A DNA stretch of 64,000 nucleotides from Caenorhabditis elegans (taxonomy: Eukaryota > Nematoda > Chromadorea > Rhabditida > Rhabditidae), in the NCBI RefSeq assembly GCF_000002985.6, contig NC_003283.11, positions 11,780,001 through 11,844,000 on the forward strand. The letters are read 5' to 3'. The notes beneath the pieces are model-generated. The model was not told where the DNA came from, did no database searches, and saw only the letters and a program-made list of their open reading frames with translations. Below, piece by piece: positions 1-10,885 of the stretch (position 1 is the stretch's first letter; each line of letters starts with the position of its first letter). The position numbers were made by a program, and so were the translations under genes.

Positions 1-1450
1 TTGAAACTAGATTGATGGTGATGGATGAGAAGGTGAAGGTTTTCTAGTATTAGAGAGCCAATTCCATTTTTTTTTGTTGGCTGAACGATTGATTTCTAAA
101 AAAAATGAAAAGTTAATTTAAGTTTGAACATTTCATAACGCTCATTTTAATACCGAATGATTTATTTGAACGTTTTCAAAAGCACTGCTTCAAAATGTAT
201 AGTTTTAAAATTAAATAAAGCGATTATATAATGTCTCAATGCAGCTGAAAATTTGTTCTCTTTTTTTCAACTTTGGGTTGTAGTTATGTTGTGATGATTC
301 CAATTACCAACTGTGCCTAAGGTTTTCCAAAAATACCAACATTTTGGTGATGAACCAATATTTAAAGAAAAAGTTTTAAAAACATTATATTGTCGTATCA
401 TTTCAGAAAAGAACAATTTTCAATATTCGAAAAACAAATGTTCAGACATCGAGACGAGATTTCTTGATATATGGTTGTTTCGTAAAACTTTAATGGCATT
501 TAGGAATAAAATGTTCTCTTTTGCTACTGTTACCTTTTAAAAATCCATTTTCGAAAATAAACTAAATTATCAAAAAAATTTTCGATTATGAATCAAGAAA
601 TCTCAATGGAGTTCTTACATTGGAATTCTTATTCAAATTTGTCCTGTATGACAGGAATAAAAATGGAAATGCTCTAATTTCCAAATTTCCTCACAATTAA
701 ATATTACATACCATTTTCGAAAGAATTCGTAAAGTTTGGTTTATTTCACATTTCTTCAACGAAAAAAAAATAGAAAAATATACAGGTTTTAAGATTTCAA
801 AAATTGCCTATTTCTCCTAGAAATTAGTTCAATCTTAAAAATAGTTTACCTAGAAACAAAACAGACAGAAAATTTGGAACTTGACGAATGTCAATTGCAA
901 GTCTGCAGGTGTCGTGAAAAACACGAATGAGCTGCTTGATTTTTCTTGATCAGCCTTTCCCTTGACCATGCTCATAATAGCATTTGAAATCAAGAGACGC
1001 AGACAAAGATAAATGAGTTCCGTCTGTGATTTGCTTTCCCCCTCCAACAACTCATTCCTCACCCGATTTCTCCAAAAAACTTATTCTTATTGTAATAAAA
1101 GAAAACAGAATATATCAATAAAATGACTCCAAGCCTTGCTCTACAGTATTCTATTACTTATGCCCTTTCTCCAAAGTTCGTGGTTCGTGTTTTCTTCCTT
1201 TTTTCATAATTTAACTCATTGGACGTTTAAGTAGAAAATTGCAATTTTAATTTCAGAAATCATCAAGCAGTGGCCGACATCTCAGTGTTTCTGTAAGCTC
1301 AACAACTCAGAAGAACTTTGTGAGTTTTTTTTTCAGAGGAAGGCTCTGCCTGACTGGAATTCTTTCACTTTTTAATCTAAAAAACGATAATAGTATTTAG
1401 AAATTCAATTTCAGTTTCAGCCAAGCCCTGTTCAAAGCCGAAAGAATAAA
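1..1450. other. Left-edge non-coding region
   Basis: AT-rich DNA with no exon chain I can support. Open frames at 313-540 (plus) and 850-1062 (minus) are short, compositionally biased and show no family motif. Two TTTCAG acceptors, near 1250 and 1420, precede the GST-like gene and may belong to its 5' untranslated exons or mark a trans-splice site. No ATG-bearing coding exon is visible here. Confidence 0.5.
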
Positions 1451-3287
1451 ATGGACACAATGCACGGATTTCTAGTTCCAACCTACACTTTACATGATTT
1501 TGATGATGGGGAAGAATGTAAAGTTGTCAGAATGATATTCCAAATGTCTAGAGTTCCATATGAGTTCAAGCATGTTCATCGAGATGATTACATTCTTGAA
1601 GGTATGTGTTTTTTTTTAATTTGCATGGTTTTTATATGTATTTTTCACCAAAGACTTTACGAAGCAACTACATTAGTGACTACTGTATAGTGCAATAATG
1701 ATTTTTAACGTTGCGTTTGGGAATAATAAAAGAGAATATACGGTTCATATAACGAGAACAATATAGATCAAGATTTAAGTATTTCGAATAACAGCTAACA
1801 AATGTTTTTCCAGATTACCCATTCTATGCTCTCCCAACACTTGAAATGAATGAAAGAAAGTACGGAAGTGTTTTGTCAATTTGCAGACACTTGGCTTGGA
1901 GATACAGTAAGTTTTGAAAATTTTCTGTTTTCATCGTATCTATTAGTTTTAAAGATTTGTCTGGAAAAACGGCATACGATGATGCTCAAGTTGATGATAT
2001 TGCAGAAAAAGTTTTTGAAGTTCGAATGAAAATTAAAAACTGGATTGATCATATTGAGCATGCGGCTGATCATGCATGTGATGTAAGTTGTTTTTTCTTT
2101 CTTTTTTTAAATTTTGATTCCCAGAAATTTGCAATTGTTGCGCTAAAAGTACGCTTCCTGGTCTCGCCACGACATGTTTTTCTCCAATTCAAAAAGGCGC
2201 GCGCCTTTAAAGAATACTGTAATTTCAAACTGCCGTTGCTTCGTAAATTCCAGCGATTTTATAGTTTTTTGATAAAAATATATATTTATTCAAGATCTAA
2301 AATTTAACATTAAAAACAGATACATTTTCACAAATTGTATTGTGGAAAAAACTTCCAAAAAATATGAAAGTTCCGCAGCATGCTGCGCGCGCAGCAACGT
2401 GAGTTGGAAATTACAGTAATCTTTAAAGGCGCGCATCTTTTTGCATTTGAGAAAAATTTGTCGTGACGAGACCGCGGTCTAGACCGGGTACCGTTGTTTG
2501 GCCCAAAAATCTCAAAATTGTTGAGTCTAGGCGATGGGTTCAAATCCTGGTTGCTGAAACATGTACGCTTCTTCAAGAACTACAGTGTCCATTCCTCGCA
2601 AGTTCCTTGAAATTAAAAAAAAAATTGCATAAAAATCTACTATATAAGAACCAGAGAAAAAATGCCGAAAAAACAAGATTGAGGTTACTGTAGTTCTCAC
2701 AGGTGCTCACCTTTTTCGCGTGAACGATTTAAAAAAGTTTAATTCTAACCAGAACTTACAAAATAGTGTTTTCATATTTTTCAAATAAAAAAATATTACA
2801 GGAGGAATGTACAGAGGAAATTGCGCCTCGTATCCTTACCAATACACTGTTTCCTTGCCTCGAACGAATGTTGAAGTCGGCTGCCTCTTGTTGGCTAGTT
2901 GGACACACAGTGAGTGTTGCGCGCATGGCGCAGGCGGTTAGATTGCTGAACTAGTGCCTCGCCGTCTGTTCCCGCTAGTTCGACACCTATCGAGCGGTGA
3001 TGAATGCACGTATTGCTCTGACACCTCTTATGTTAGCGGTAAATTTCCGTGCCGCGATGAGTCCACTAGGATCTCTGAGCTCTTTTGAGCTTCACATTTT
3101 GAATTTTCAGATGACTTGGGTGGATCTTCTCGTTGCATGCCTTGTGAATCCGATCATATACCATCGTCCAAAGCTGCTCCAAGATTTTCCATTGCTGTAT
3201 TTACATAATGAAAAAGTGGCCCATCATGATGACCTCGTAGGATTTTTATATCACGTCAGAACACGTAAATTCCAAGACAAAAAGTAA
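1451..3287 (+). CDS. Glutathione S-transferase-like protein, divergent active site
   Basis: Five coding exons (1451-1601, 1814-1906, 1955-2082, 2802-2909, 3111-3287) join in frame to 218 residues, close to the usual ~206 of nematode sigma-like GSTs. The N-terminal half is a thioredoxin-like GST domain: a strand around PTYTLHDF, the cis-Pro segment ALPTLEM, then a helix with CRHLAWRYNLSGKTAYDD, a classic GST linker. The C-terminal helical half contains WVDLLVACL. By alignment from memory with human HPGDS (NYKLTYF, catalytic Tyr8), the catalytic Tyr position is Asp here, and the Gln-Ser pair that binds the glutathione gamma-glutamyl group reads Gly-Ser. The fold call is strong, but conjugating activity is doubtful. 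Intron 3 carries a hairpin transposon and intron 4 a tRNA-like stretch. I cannot assign a gst number. Confidence 0.88.
2160..2473. repeat. Palindromic MITE in GST intron
   Basis: Two imperfect inverted arms, 2160-2242 and about 2388-2473, each begin with a GGTCTCG-type end and contain GCGCGCCTTTAAAGA and TACTGTAATTT in mirrored order. The whole element lies inside intron 3 of the GST-like gene. The end sequence GTGGCGAGACC recurs in the duplicated block at 33.6 kb and 37.7 kb, so a shared repeat family is likely. Confidence 0.75.
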
Positions 3288-3429
3288 ACGTGACCGTGAA
3301 CTTTGCCCAAATCTTTCTTTTTTTGTACTTGCATTAATTTTAAATCATTTTTTCAATCATCGAGCCGGTTGTATTTCTCGTTTCATTCATTCATTGCTAA
3401 CTTTTGTGGACAATAAAGAGATTAGAAAA

Positions 3430-4563
3430 ATGAGCCTGTCAAAGAATCGCAAAAGTTTGGATTTGGACGATGAAAATGAATCATCGGCACACTACTTGCG
3501 TTCACAATGGACAGTCTGTGTCAAGTCAGCCAAAATTCTGAAGAAAGTGACTGTGGTGATGAGAAGTGCAGAGAGAGTTGATCGAGTTTTTGGATCAGCA
3601 TGGCTAAAGTCTGAAAAGTACATGACAAAGGTATATTTTTAGATTTATATTTTTAATATTAAAATTTCAATAAATAGGTGAATGCTACTGATATCAATGT
3701 GCCAAAAGGAGCTGTTTTGCATCCACATTTTTATCATTTCAATCCACCAATCACTAATATCGGTGAGCTAATTTCATAAATTCTCCCGAAGTTAACTTTT
3801 TAAAATTTTTCCAGGAAAATACTCGGCTCAATTAATTGGACGTGCTCTTCGTAACCGTGGAATCGAGCCAGGAGTCATATTTTGTTCTCCTACTCTCCGT
3901 ACTCTTCAAACGGCTGCTGCAATCGCCAAATCGACTGGTGCCCGGATTCTCGTTGAGCCAGGACTTTTGGAGCCAATGGAATGGTATCGTCGAGCTGGTG
4001 CAAAACAATTGCCAGATTTTTTCGATGAAGCGCTGGATTTCCCACAAGTTGATAAAACTTAGTAAGCTGCAAGATGTTATATTAACCTCATGAAAAAATA
4101 TTCAGCAAGCCAATCTTCTCGATGCACGAATTTACCAGCATGTTCGGAGCAAAAAGCCAGGAGCAGTGTATTCAACGTATCATGCTAGTTGTGAAAAAGT
4201 GCAGATTCGAATTATAATATTTTCTTGTAATTATGTAATTTCAGTATTTGTGTCATTTTCCGTGATACTCCTGCTCTAATTATCGGCCATGCAGTTACAA
4301 TGGACGTAGCATCAAAAATCGGACAACATGGTGACATGTTGAGTAGTGGACATACTGAAGATTTGACATCCTACGAAGATTCGACGTATCCATCAGATCC
4401 CAGTGGACAAGCAGCCAAATTGGAACTTGGTGTCCGTTATCCTCCTCTGAGTGTTATGGGACTTGTTCGTAATAATGATGCTCCGCCGCATGTGCTCAAG
4501 ACAGTTCCCGATTTGATTCCGCCCTTGTCAATGGGATCCTATTCCAACAAAATTTTGAATTGA
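3430..4563 (+). CDS. Histidine phosphatase-fold protein (UBASH3/TULA-like), likely pseudoenzyme
   Basis: Five coding exons (3430-3630, 3678-3762, 3815-4061, 4106-4198, 4245-4563) join cleanly in frame to about 314 residues. The product matches the phosphoglycerate-mutase-like domain of UBASH3/Sts phosphatases: ERVDRVFGSAW near the N terminus, the loop FCSPTLRTLQTAAAIAKS, then VEPGLLEPMEWY, and a C-terminal second-His motif IIGHAVTMDVAS. The family's first motif is RHGERVD; here it reads RSAERVD, so the phospho-accepting His is Ser. The second His and the SPTLR Arg remain. A regulatory or scaffold role is therefore likelier than catalysis (inference). There is no signal peptide or membrane segment. 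AATAAA follows about 45 bases after the stop. The start is the ATG at 3430. Confidence 0.87.
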
Positions 4564-5016
4564 CAGTATCACTGAGAAAATAAAAGAGTGTTCATTTTTT
4601 GTTTAAAATAAATTGACCAGTTTATGAACCGGATTTGACATGATGGTCAGAACTGAAACTAGAAGTGTAAGATGCAAATGGGGGAGGGGGTTTTGTTAAA
4701 ATATCTACAGCCAGCTAGGCAATGTGCTCTGCGAGAAATCCTTGGCCAAGTGACTGTTAATACTTATATTACAGAAAAGAAATGTGAGCAATAGAAGGGG
4801 TGGTGGGAGTGGGCATCACAATTAATGAACATATATAACAAGAACAATGATCGAGACCTACGCTTCACTGTTACCAAAAACCGACATTTTTGTTTTGTGT
4901 GTCAGTGGAGTCGATGAGAATATCCGAGCATTTGAAGTTATTCCGAACATTTGTTGGCCGATCGATAAATCACCCGAATCCGATCTTATTGCTTCCAATG
5001 ACTGAAATACAAATTT
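4564..5016. other. Convergent intergenic gap
   Basis: The gap lies between the 3' ends of the plus-strand phosphatase-like gene and the minus-strand RING-CH gene. It holds an AATAAA near 4606 and a G-rich stretch near 4680. No gene or repeat is visible. Confidence 0.5.
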
Positions 5017-7443
5017 TTACAAATTCAAGTGTGATTGAAAGTTCTCTACCATATCAGTCAGATTCTTCGGTGGATTCAATGGAGTATTCTCTCGTTCATT
5101 GAACGATTCACTCTGTGCTGCCTTCAGAGATCTGAGCACTTCCTTTTTCGAACGAACATCGGGATCGTATGGTACGACAGTAATATTCCCATAGCGTCTT
5201 CTGAATCGAGGAAGACGAGTCACAATTGTGTGATTGATTGTGAATATGCATGCACCAACGAAGAGGACAAAGAAGAAGAATGCGAGAACTGAGAGCACTG
5301 AAAATTTAAAATATTGATCATAATTTGCACTGCTAATTTAGCAGAAAAATATTACTGTCAGATTTTGTTTTTCTAAAATTTTAATTATTCAATAGCCTAA
5401 CTAATGGTGGAGTTTTCAGAGTTGATTGAAGATTTGGTTTTGAATGATATTCAGAAAATTGACCGTAATGAAACAACTTTTTTTAAATTTCTAAATTGTC
5501 TAATTAAAATTCTTAATAAATTTTTAAAATAAATTTCTCACTCCGTTTTGACAACTTTTCAGACATTTTCCGCAAATTCTCGATTTTTAGATACATTTTT
5601 ATATTTCAGCGACTTTCTTCCAGGAATGAGTTTCCGATACGAAAAATGTCTGAAAATTGAAAAACGGTGTTTCTCATAAAATATCATAGAAAAAAGAAAC
5701 CCAATGAGTTTAGGAAACACGAAAAATGTCGAAACTACCGAGGGAACCCAAAAAAATTAAATAGTCTTTTTTATTTTTCCAAAATTGAAAAATCATAAAG
5801 ATTTAGACATTTTTCTAAACATTTTTAAACGGTTATATTCAGTCATTACGGTTATGTTCTATAATAAAAATCAAAATCCTCAACCGACTCTACTCTATTT
5901 TTCATAAATGATTTTTTTAGTCAAAACTTTCATTATTTCGATTTTTAGTCTTACCGATAGTCGCAAACTCGACAGTTTCGTGAAAAATCAACGATCCATG
6001 AAAAGCGATTCCAAACATAGTTAACACGAATGCGAAAAGAAAAACATAGCACAAATGTTGAATGTAGTATCGACGACAGAAATCGACGAACGACCCATAT
6101 TTGAAATAGCGATATTTGACTTCACACCATTGACACGTCTTTTCCAATTTCAGACGTTCAGTGATACATCCGTGATGAACTAATGTTCCGCAAAAACAAG
6201 GGCGAATTAATTTGGCATCATTCTGTTCAGACCATTCTGGATTTTGATATTTTTGATTGAGGCACAATACACACGAGGTGCCGGATTCCAAATTATATGG
6301 TAAACTTGTTTTCGTCGGTGTTTTTGTCGTGAAAACGGGTCTTGTAGTCTTGGTCGGAGATTGGCGGGGAGTTGCCTAAAAAAAATTGATTTGATGAGCT
6401 GCGATTTTTAGAAAAATACCTGCTCAGGACGATACATTTGATGACATTGAGTACAATTTGTACCGAAGAAAGCCTCGTTGTCTATTGCACACGTAGTATG
6501 GACAAACACTCTGAAAATTGTATTGATTCAAGAGAAGAAGATAAAATCTTTTAAGTATGTGCCTATTTTAAGAGAAATAAAACTACAAAAACAACTAGAG
6601 ACCCATATTATTGGGCGACGGAATACAAGAAGGCATTTAATTTCCGGTTTAAGCGTTATTTTCATCATAATTTTATATTTTAAATGATTATTCACTTACA
6701 ATGGACACTGACAGGGCTTCACAAAGTTCGGTGATGTTGGTCTGATTTTATTTTGGCATAACAGGCAGAAGATCGATGCGTCGGCAGGAAGAAGGCTTGA
6801 CTGAAATAAATCGAAGTTTATGCCGGCAAAGTGGTGAAAAGGAAAACTGATTCAAAATTGAATGAAAAGAACGTGTCGTCTGAATATATTTGCTGGTTGA
6901 ATAGGCAGAAAATATTTAAAAAAGGGAACGACCACATTTAGACTCGAACGCAAAATTTTTTTTGGGCAAAAATAAAATTTCAATAACTACTATTAGATGC
7001 TCAAAATGATTTTTTTTGTTGAACACACGGATTATGAATTCGTTTTTCTATGGGATTATAAATATTGTTACTGAAAAATAAAGTATATTAAATGTCATAT
7101 GATCATTGAAATTTGTTCAGTTGATGCGAAGAAAAGTTTAATTCGACCCCCAATTTAACGAATAGATCATTTCGAGTGACTTGTGGATTAGTACTTCATG
7201 ACGTAACATACCGTTGATGGCACTTCTAAAATTGTTGACAAAAGGGTCGGATCGCGTCGCCGTCGTCCATTCATTAGCGATGTCATCGGTACTGAAGCAG
7301 CTTTTTTCTTTAAAAAGATTAAGTTTAAAAAACATAATGAAAAGTACTAAATGAACCTCCTCTTCGGTTGTCGGCGCCGTCACATTCGTTTCATCGCGTG
7401 GGACAACGGAGATGTCGGCGGGAAAATATGCCTCCGCGTCCAT
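5017..7443 (-). CDS. Membrane protein with two RING-CH fingers (MARCH-like E3 ligase candidate)
   Basis: Six exons read on the minus strand (7443-7357, 7307-7212, 6800-6700, 6510-6420, 6375-5955, 5297-5017) splice in frame to 358 residues. Residues about 70-120 form a C4HC3 RING-CH finger: CLLC, then PCQCPLVFVHTTC, then CTQC. A Thr/Pro/Lys-rich linker follows. A second, independent finger follows it: CVLC, then RPCFCGTLVHHGC, then CQWC. Two hydrophobic segments (CYVFLFAFVLTMFGIAF and VLSVLAFFFFVLFVGACIF) and a polar tail complete it, the usual MARCH order of finger then membrane pair. Family knowledge suggests ubiquitin transfer onto membrane proteins. The first finger keeps all eight ligands by my reading. 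Exon 1 uses a weak GTTCAT donor, so the first ~60 residues are less certain. Intron 5 (5298-5954) is non-coding. Confidence 0.85.
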
Positions 7444-8187
7444 CTGAGAGATATAGAGATATAAAAAATGAAAGTGGAAGCAAGGTGATAAATGATTAGT
7501 TAACGATGTTAATAGTGATTTGATACATCATGTTTTGTACATCGATATCAATTAATGTGGTAAGTAAAGAGCAGAAAACACACGAAATCTATTTGAAAAA
7601 TTTCAATAAAAATCGGATTTTTGCAACTAAAAGTATGTTTAAAAAGAATAAACTCTGTAAAGTAAACCTCGGAATCGTTTATTTGATGAAAATTTGAAAA
7701 TCGGGGGTAAATTTTAGTAATTTTTAATTTTACTCCTGTTCAAAATTTTTTAGAGGTGATTGAATGCAAATGTTCTGCTTATTTTCAGTTAAGGATGCAT
7801 TTTTATTAATTTGAGCGAATTATTATATGAAATTCATCAAGAAAATTGTTCTGAAAACTAAAATATTTATAAGCGAGAAATAAACAGAATAAAAACAAAG
7901 AAACCGCTTTCTTCAGCGCGTGCTACCGTACCACTAACAGTCGCTGCGGGACCCAATCAAAGAGTATGCCCATGTTCCTATATACATTACGGTACGCTTT
8001 ATTTTCGCCTAAAATATTGTTTGTTCTAATTTTTAATGCTGTATTTTCTCGCGAAAAAATTATATTCGGCTTATTTACTTTTTGCATAACAATTATTTTT
8101 GTGACTTTGATGTGTACTCTAAGTAGTTTTCATAAAGATACTGGTTTTTTTTTCAGAAAAACGCTTCAGATAAACCAACTTTTGACC
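7444..8187. other. Divergent intergenic region
   Basis: AT-rich sequence between the start of the RING-CH gene (minus) and the unknown gene at 8188 (plus), presumably containing both promoters. A run of acceptor-like pyrimidines ends in TTTTTCAG at 8150-8157, just before the plus-strand ATG. No conserved element was recognised. Confidence 0.45.
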
Positions 8188-9039
8188 ATGGCAGATAGAA
8201 AACGCTCAAATAGTAAGAAGAGTATTTTTAATTGTATTTTAATTTTCCGAAATGTTTTATTTCTCTATGAAAGTCTACGTTTTTTTTTTTCAGTTTCCGA
8301 CAATGATGAAGAATTGTTGCGAAGAAGTGCGCGACGACCGAAGCCGATTAAAAATGTCGATTTGGATTATGATTACGACTACGATATAATTGTAAATCTA
8401 AATTATTTTATTTTTGACTAAAAGTTTAATTCCAGCAGTATACTTCAACTGACGACTCACACTTTGCAAATTCCCGTGGAATGAATAAATCAGGACATTA
8501 TGTAGTTCCAGAGCCGGTTGCATTTGAAGAAGTCCTTACTGTGCAAGAGCTCAACGAAGTTGATGCGTTCATTTATGGAGATGATATGTTTGAATACGCG
8601 GATGTTCATTGTCAAAGAGGCCGAGCAAATTATTTTAGAACTGCTACGGGATCAATGGGACCATTCCTGAACACAAATTTATTTTCAATTCCGAACAAAA
8701 ACGGCACAGTTTTGCGAAATCTCGTAAAGCTCCAAAAAGAAAACTTAGCTGAGATGAATTCAACGGATATTATTAACGTACATTGTAAAGTAAGAAAACA
8801 TTACAATTTACCTGTTGCTCGTGATAAATCAATTATGTTTTCAGAATCTAAATTCTCGACTCGAACATGTTGCCAACTCCTATTCGGACGCGTGGAAATA
8901 TCCGCCACCAGCTTTTGTCCCTTCACAATCGTTCCTTGGAAGTAATCCGGATAATTACAAAGATTTTGAATCGGATGAAACAGCTGTAAACAAAGTGGTG
9001 AACAATCTACTCAAAGTGGTATCGTATCTTCATCCATAA
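8188..9039 (+). CDS. Uncharacterised acidic protein, 223 aa
   Basis: Four coding exons (8188-8212, 8294-8391, 8436-8789, 8845-9039) join in frame to 223 residues. The start ATG lies shortly after a TTTTTCAG acceptor, as expected for a trans-spliced nematode gene. The N terminus is basic (ADRKRS, then RRSARRPK), followed by an Asp/Tyr run (DLDYDYDYDYD). The rest is rich in Asn, Glu and aromatics, with a helix-like stretch ESDETAVNKVVNNLLKVV near the C terminus. There is no signal peptide or membrane helix. I recognise no family. The basic head next to an acidic run could suit a nuclear protein, but that is a guess. AATAAA lies near 9100. Confidence 0.75.
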
Positions 9040-9946
9040 ATTGTTTTTAATCTAAGGATAACTTCTTTTTTATCAACTTGTTACTAGCAATCATTCTCGA
9101 AATAAAGTGTTTTTTCTCCATAGAAAGTTTCAAAAATTACACGAAGAAACAAGAATATTTTCTTCAAAAAGTTCATATCAATTGAGCGTATTCAGATAAT
9201 ACAATTTATACGAAATCAAACCAATAAAATTCAATAACCAGTCAGATTGATCAAAGCTGTCTCCCATAAATAAATATGCTCAGTCCATCAACTTTGACCA
9301 ATTTCTTTTATTATAGTCTCCTGACTTGGCAAATTATACACTCTATTTACCCCATTTTTTTTAGTTATTGATCATATATTTTATTAGATATTTGGAGACA
9401 GGAAATTCCCACAAAATCTTGGCTTTTGTGCTTTCCAGTACAACTGCCTATATTTGTTCGTGAGAAAGCATATCGTATGACCCTTTTCTAGTCTACTTGT
9501 GGCTAAGATTTTAATCTAGTCGTTATTGCCAACTTCGTTTATTTATTCCAAAAAATGGATATTTGAACCTAGCAATTACGTACTTCCATGTGTTTTTTGT
9601 TAACAAACTTCCCCCGTATTTCAAAACCTTTATCTTTATCACGTTCAGTAATCTTTTCATTCGTATACACTTCAGCACTAGTACAAACCAGCTGCATTTT
9701 TACCCTTATTCTACACTTTTTTTTGTCTAAATACGAGTCTTCCGGATGGAACGAAACACAAGCTCAGCTATGGGTAAGTTCATCTAAAAAAACCAATTAT
9801 TTGAAATAGATAATATGAGGTTATGTGTCCATCCGTATCCATTTTTGTGAGCATGTCTTTAAATAATTCCCAATTAAAGCAGATGCTTATGAAGTCTCCA
9901 ACAAAGCATGAACTACATGGTCGTTTTAAAAATACAAACAAAGATG

Positions 9947-10140
9947 ATGGCATGAGAGAGGCATGAAGTAAGATATTGTGTAGGCATTAGGCATACATAA
10001 ATCAGGCAAGAGGCAGGCAAATAGATCGTTATGATATAGGTGAAAGACAGGTCTGAAGTATGTACATAGGCATTCATTAGGTAGATATGTGGTATGCATG
10101 ATGTAGATAAGTAGGTATGGATACGTAAATCAGGCACGAA
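9947..10140. repeat. Degenerate AGGCA-type tandem tract
   Basis: Words such as AGGCAT, TAGGCA, CAGGCA and GTAGATA recur every 8-15 bases on the plus strand without strict period. The words resemble the nematode telomere unit TTAGGC, but the array is too degenerate to call interstitial telomere. Confidence 0.45.
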
Positions 10141-10216
10141 GCAGCTAGCGGTAAAATAGGCATGACACTAGACCTGCCCTTTTTTTGCTAGTTTTATATA
10201 TCTTAACTGTACAAAC

Positions 10217-10432
10217 AATATTCGGTACTTGTGTATTACATGCCCTCATTTTTTGAGTAATTTTTAAACTTAAAAACAATAAAAACGTGTACCACATTTT
10301 TGTATTTCTAGGCTTAGTTGGGAAATAACCTTTTCTAAGCCTAAAGAGGAAAAGTGTATATCACGTTTATTTTAATTGGAGAAATTAATGAAAATTTAAA
10401 TGAGGGCATGTAATACACAAGTACCCAATATT
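10217..10432. repeat. Palindromic MITE, 216 bp
   Basis: The terminal inverted repeats are about 33 bp (10217-10249 and 10400-10432). The inner 23 bases, ACTTGTGTATTACATGCCCT plus CAT, are perfectly mirrored, and the outer ten differ at one base. A shorter inner pair (CTAGGCTTAG / CTAAGCCTA) makes the element hairpin-like. It has no coding capacity. Confidence 0.8.
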
Positions 10433-10885
10433 CCTTTACCCCTGTTTTGAGATTTTTGAAGATATGAATTTTGCTTTCATGACATTCCTTCTGATCAGTT
10501 TCAGCTGTTTGCCAAATAAATTTTGATTGTTATATAAATAAATTCAAACGTTCTTCAAGCGCCCACGTCAATCGTTCGATTGCCGTACTGAACTTTCAAA
10601 TTCAAATTCGCCTTCTTTTTTTGCATGTGACAATCAATCCTGAAATTATCAGAATTTTCTTGTTACTAACGCACTCACAACGTTTTCAACATCACTGAGT
10701 CGTCAATTATCTGAAAATTATTGGGTTGATAGAGCAAGCACAGGTGCAGGCACAATTTCATAATATACGCCCAACTTCTTCTGTCTTGTTGGTCTAGAAC
10801 TTGATATACTTTTTTCCTGATATATTAGGTTGGGTGGGCGAAGTAATTTATACTTTACTTTTTTTTGAATTAAACAAGGTTCAAT

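Larger units (their letters stand above)
9040..10885. other. Intergenic region with repeats
   Basis: No gene is supported over 1.8 kb. The stretch contains a degenerate AGGCA/TAGGC-type repeat tract (9947-10140) and a 216-bp palindromic element (10217-10432), described separately. The right end is the presumed promoter of the chemoreceptor gene. Confidence 0.5.

Noticed and set aside
2463..2580. GGGTTCAAATCCTGG near 2540 as a tRNA T-arm
   Set aside because: No box A at proper distance and no closing stems. Probably a chance match or part of the neighbouring repeat.
7210..7330. Alternative reading of RING-CH exon 2 starting at the TTCAG near 7297
   Set aside because: It gives an in-frame stop or the wrong phase into the first finger. 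The TTTAAAG acceptor at 7308 gives a continuous frame.
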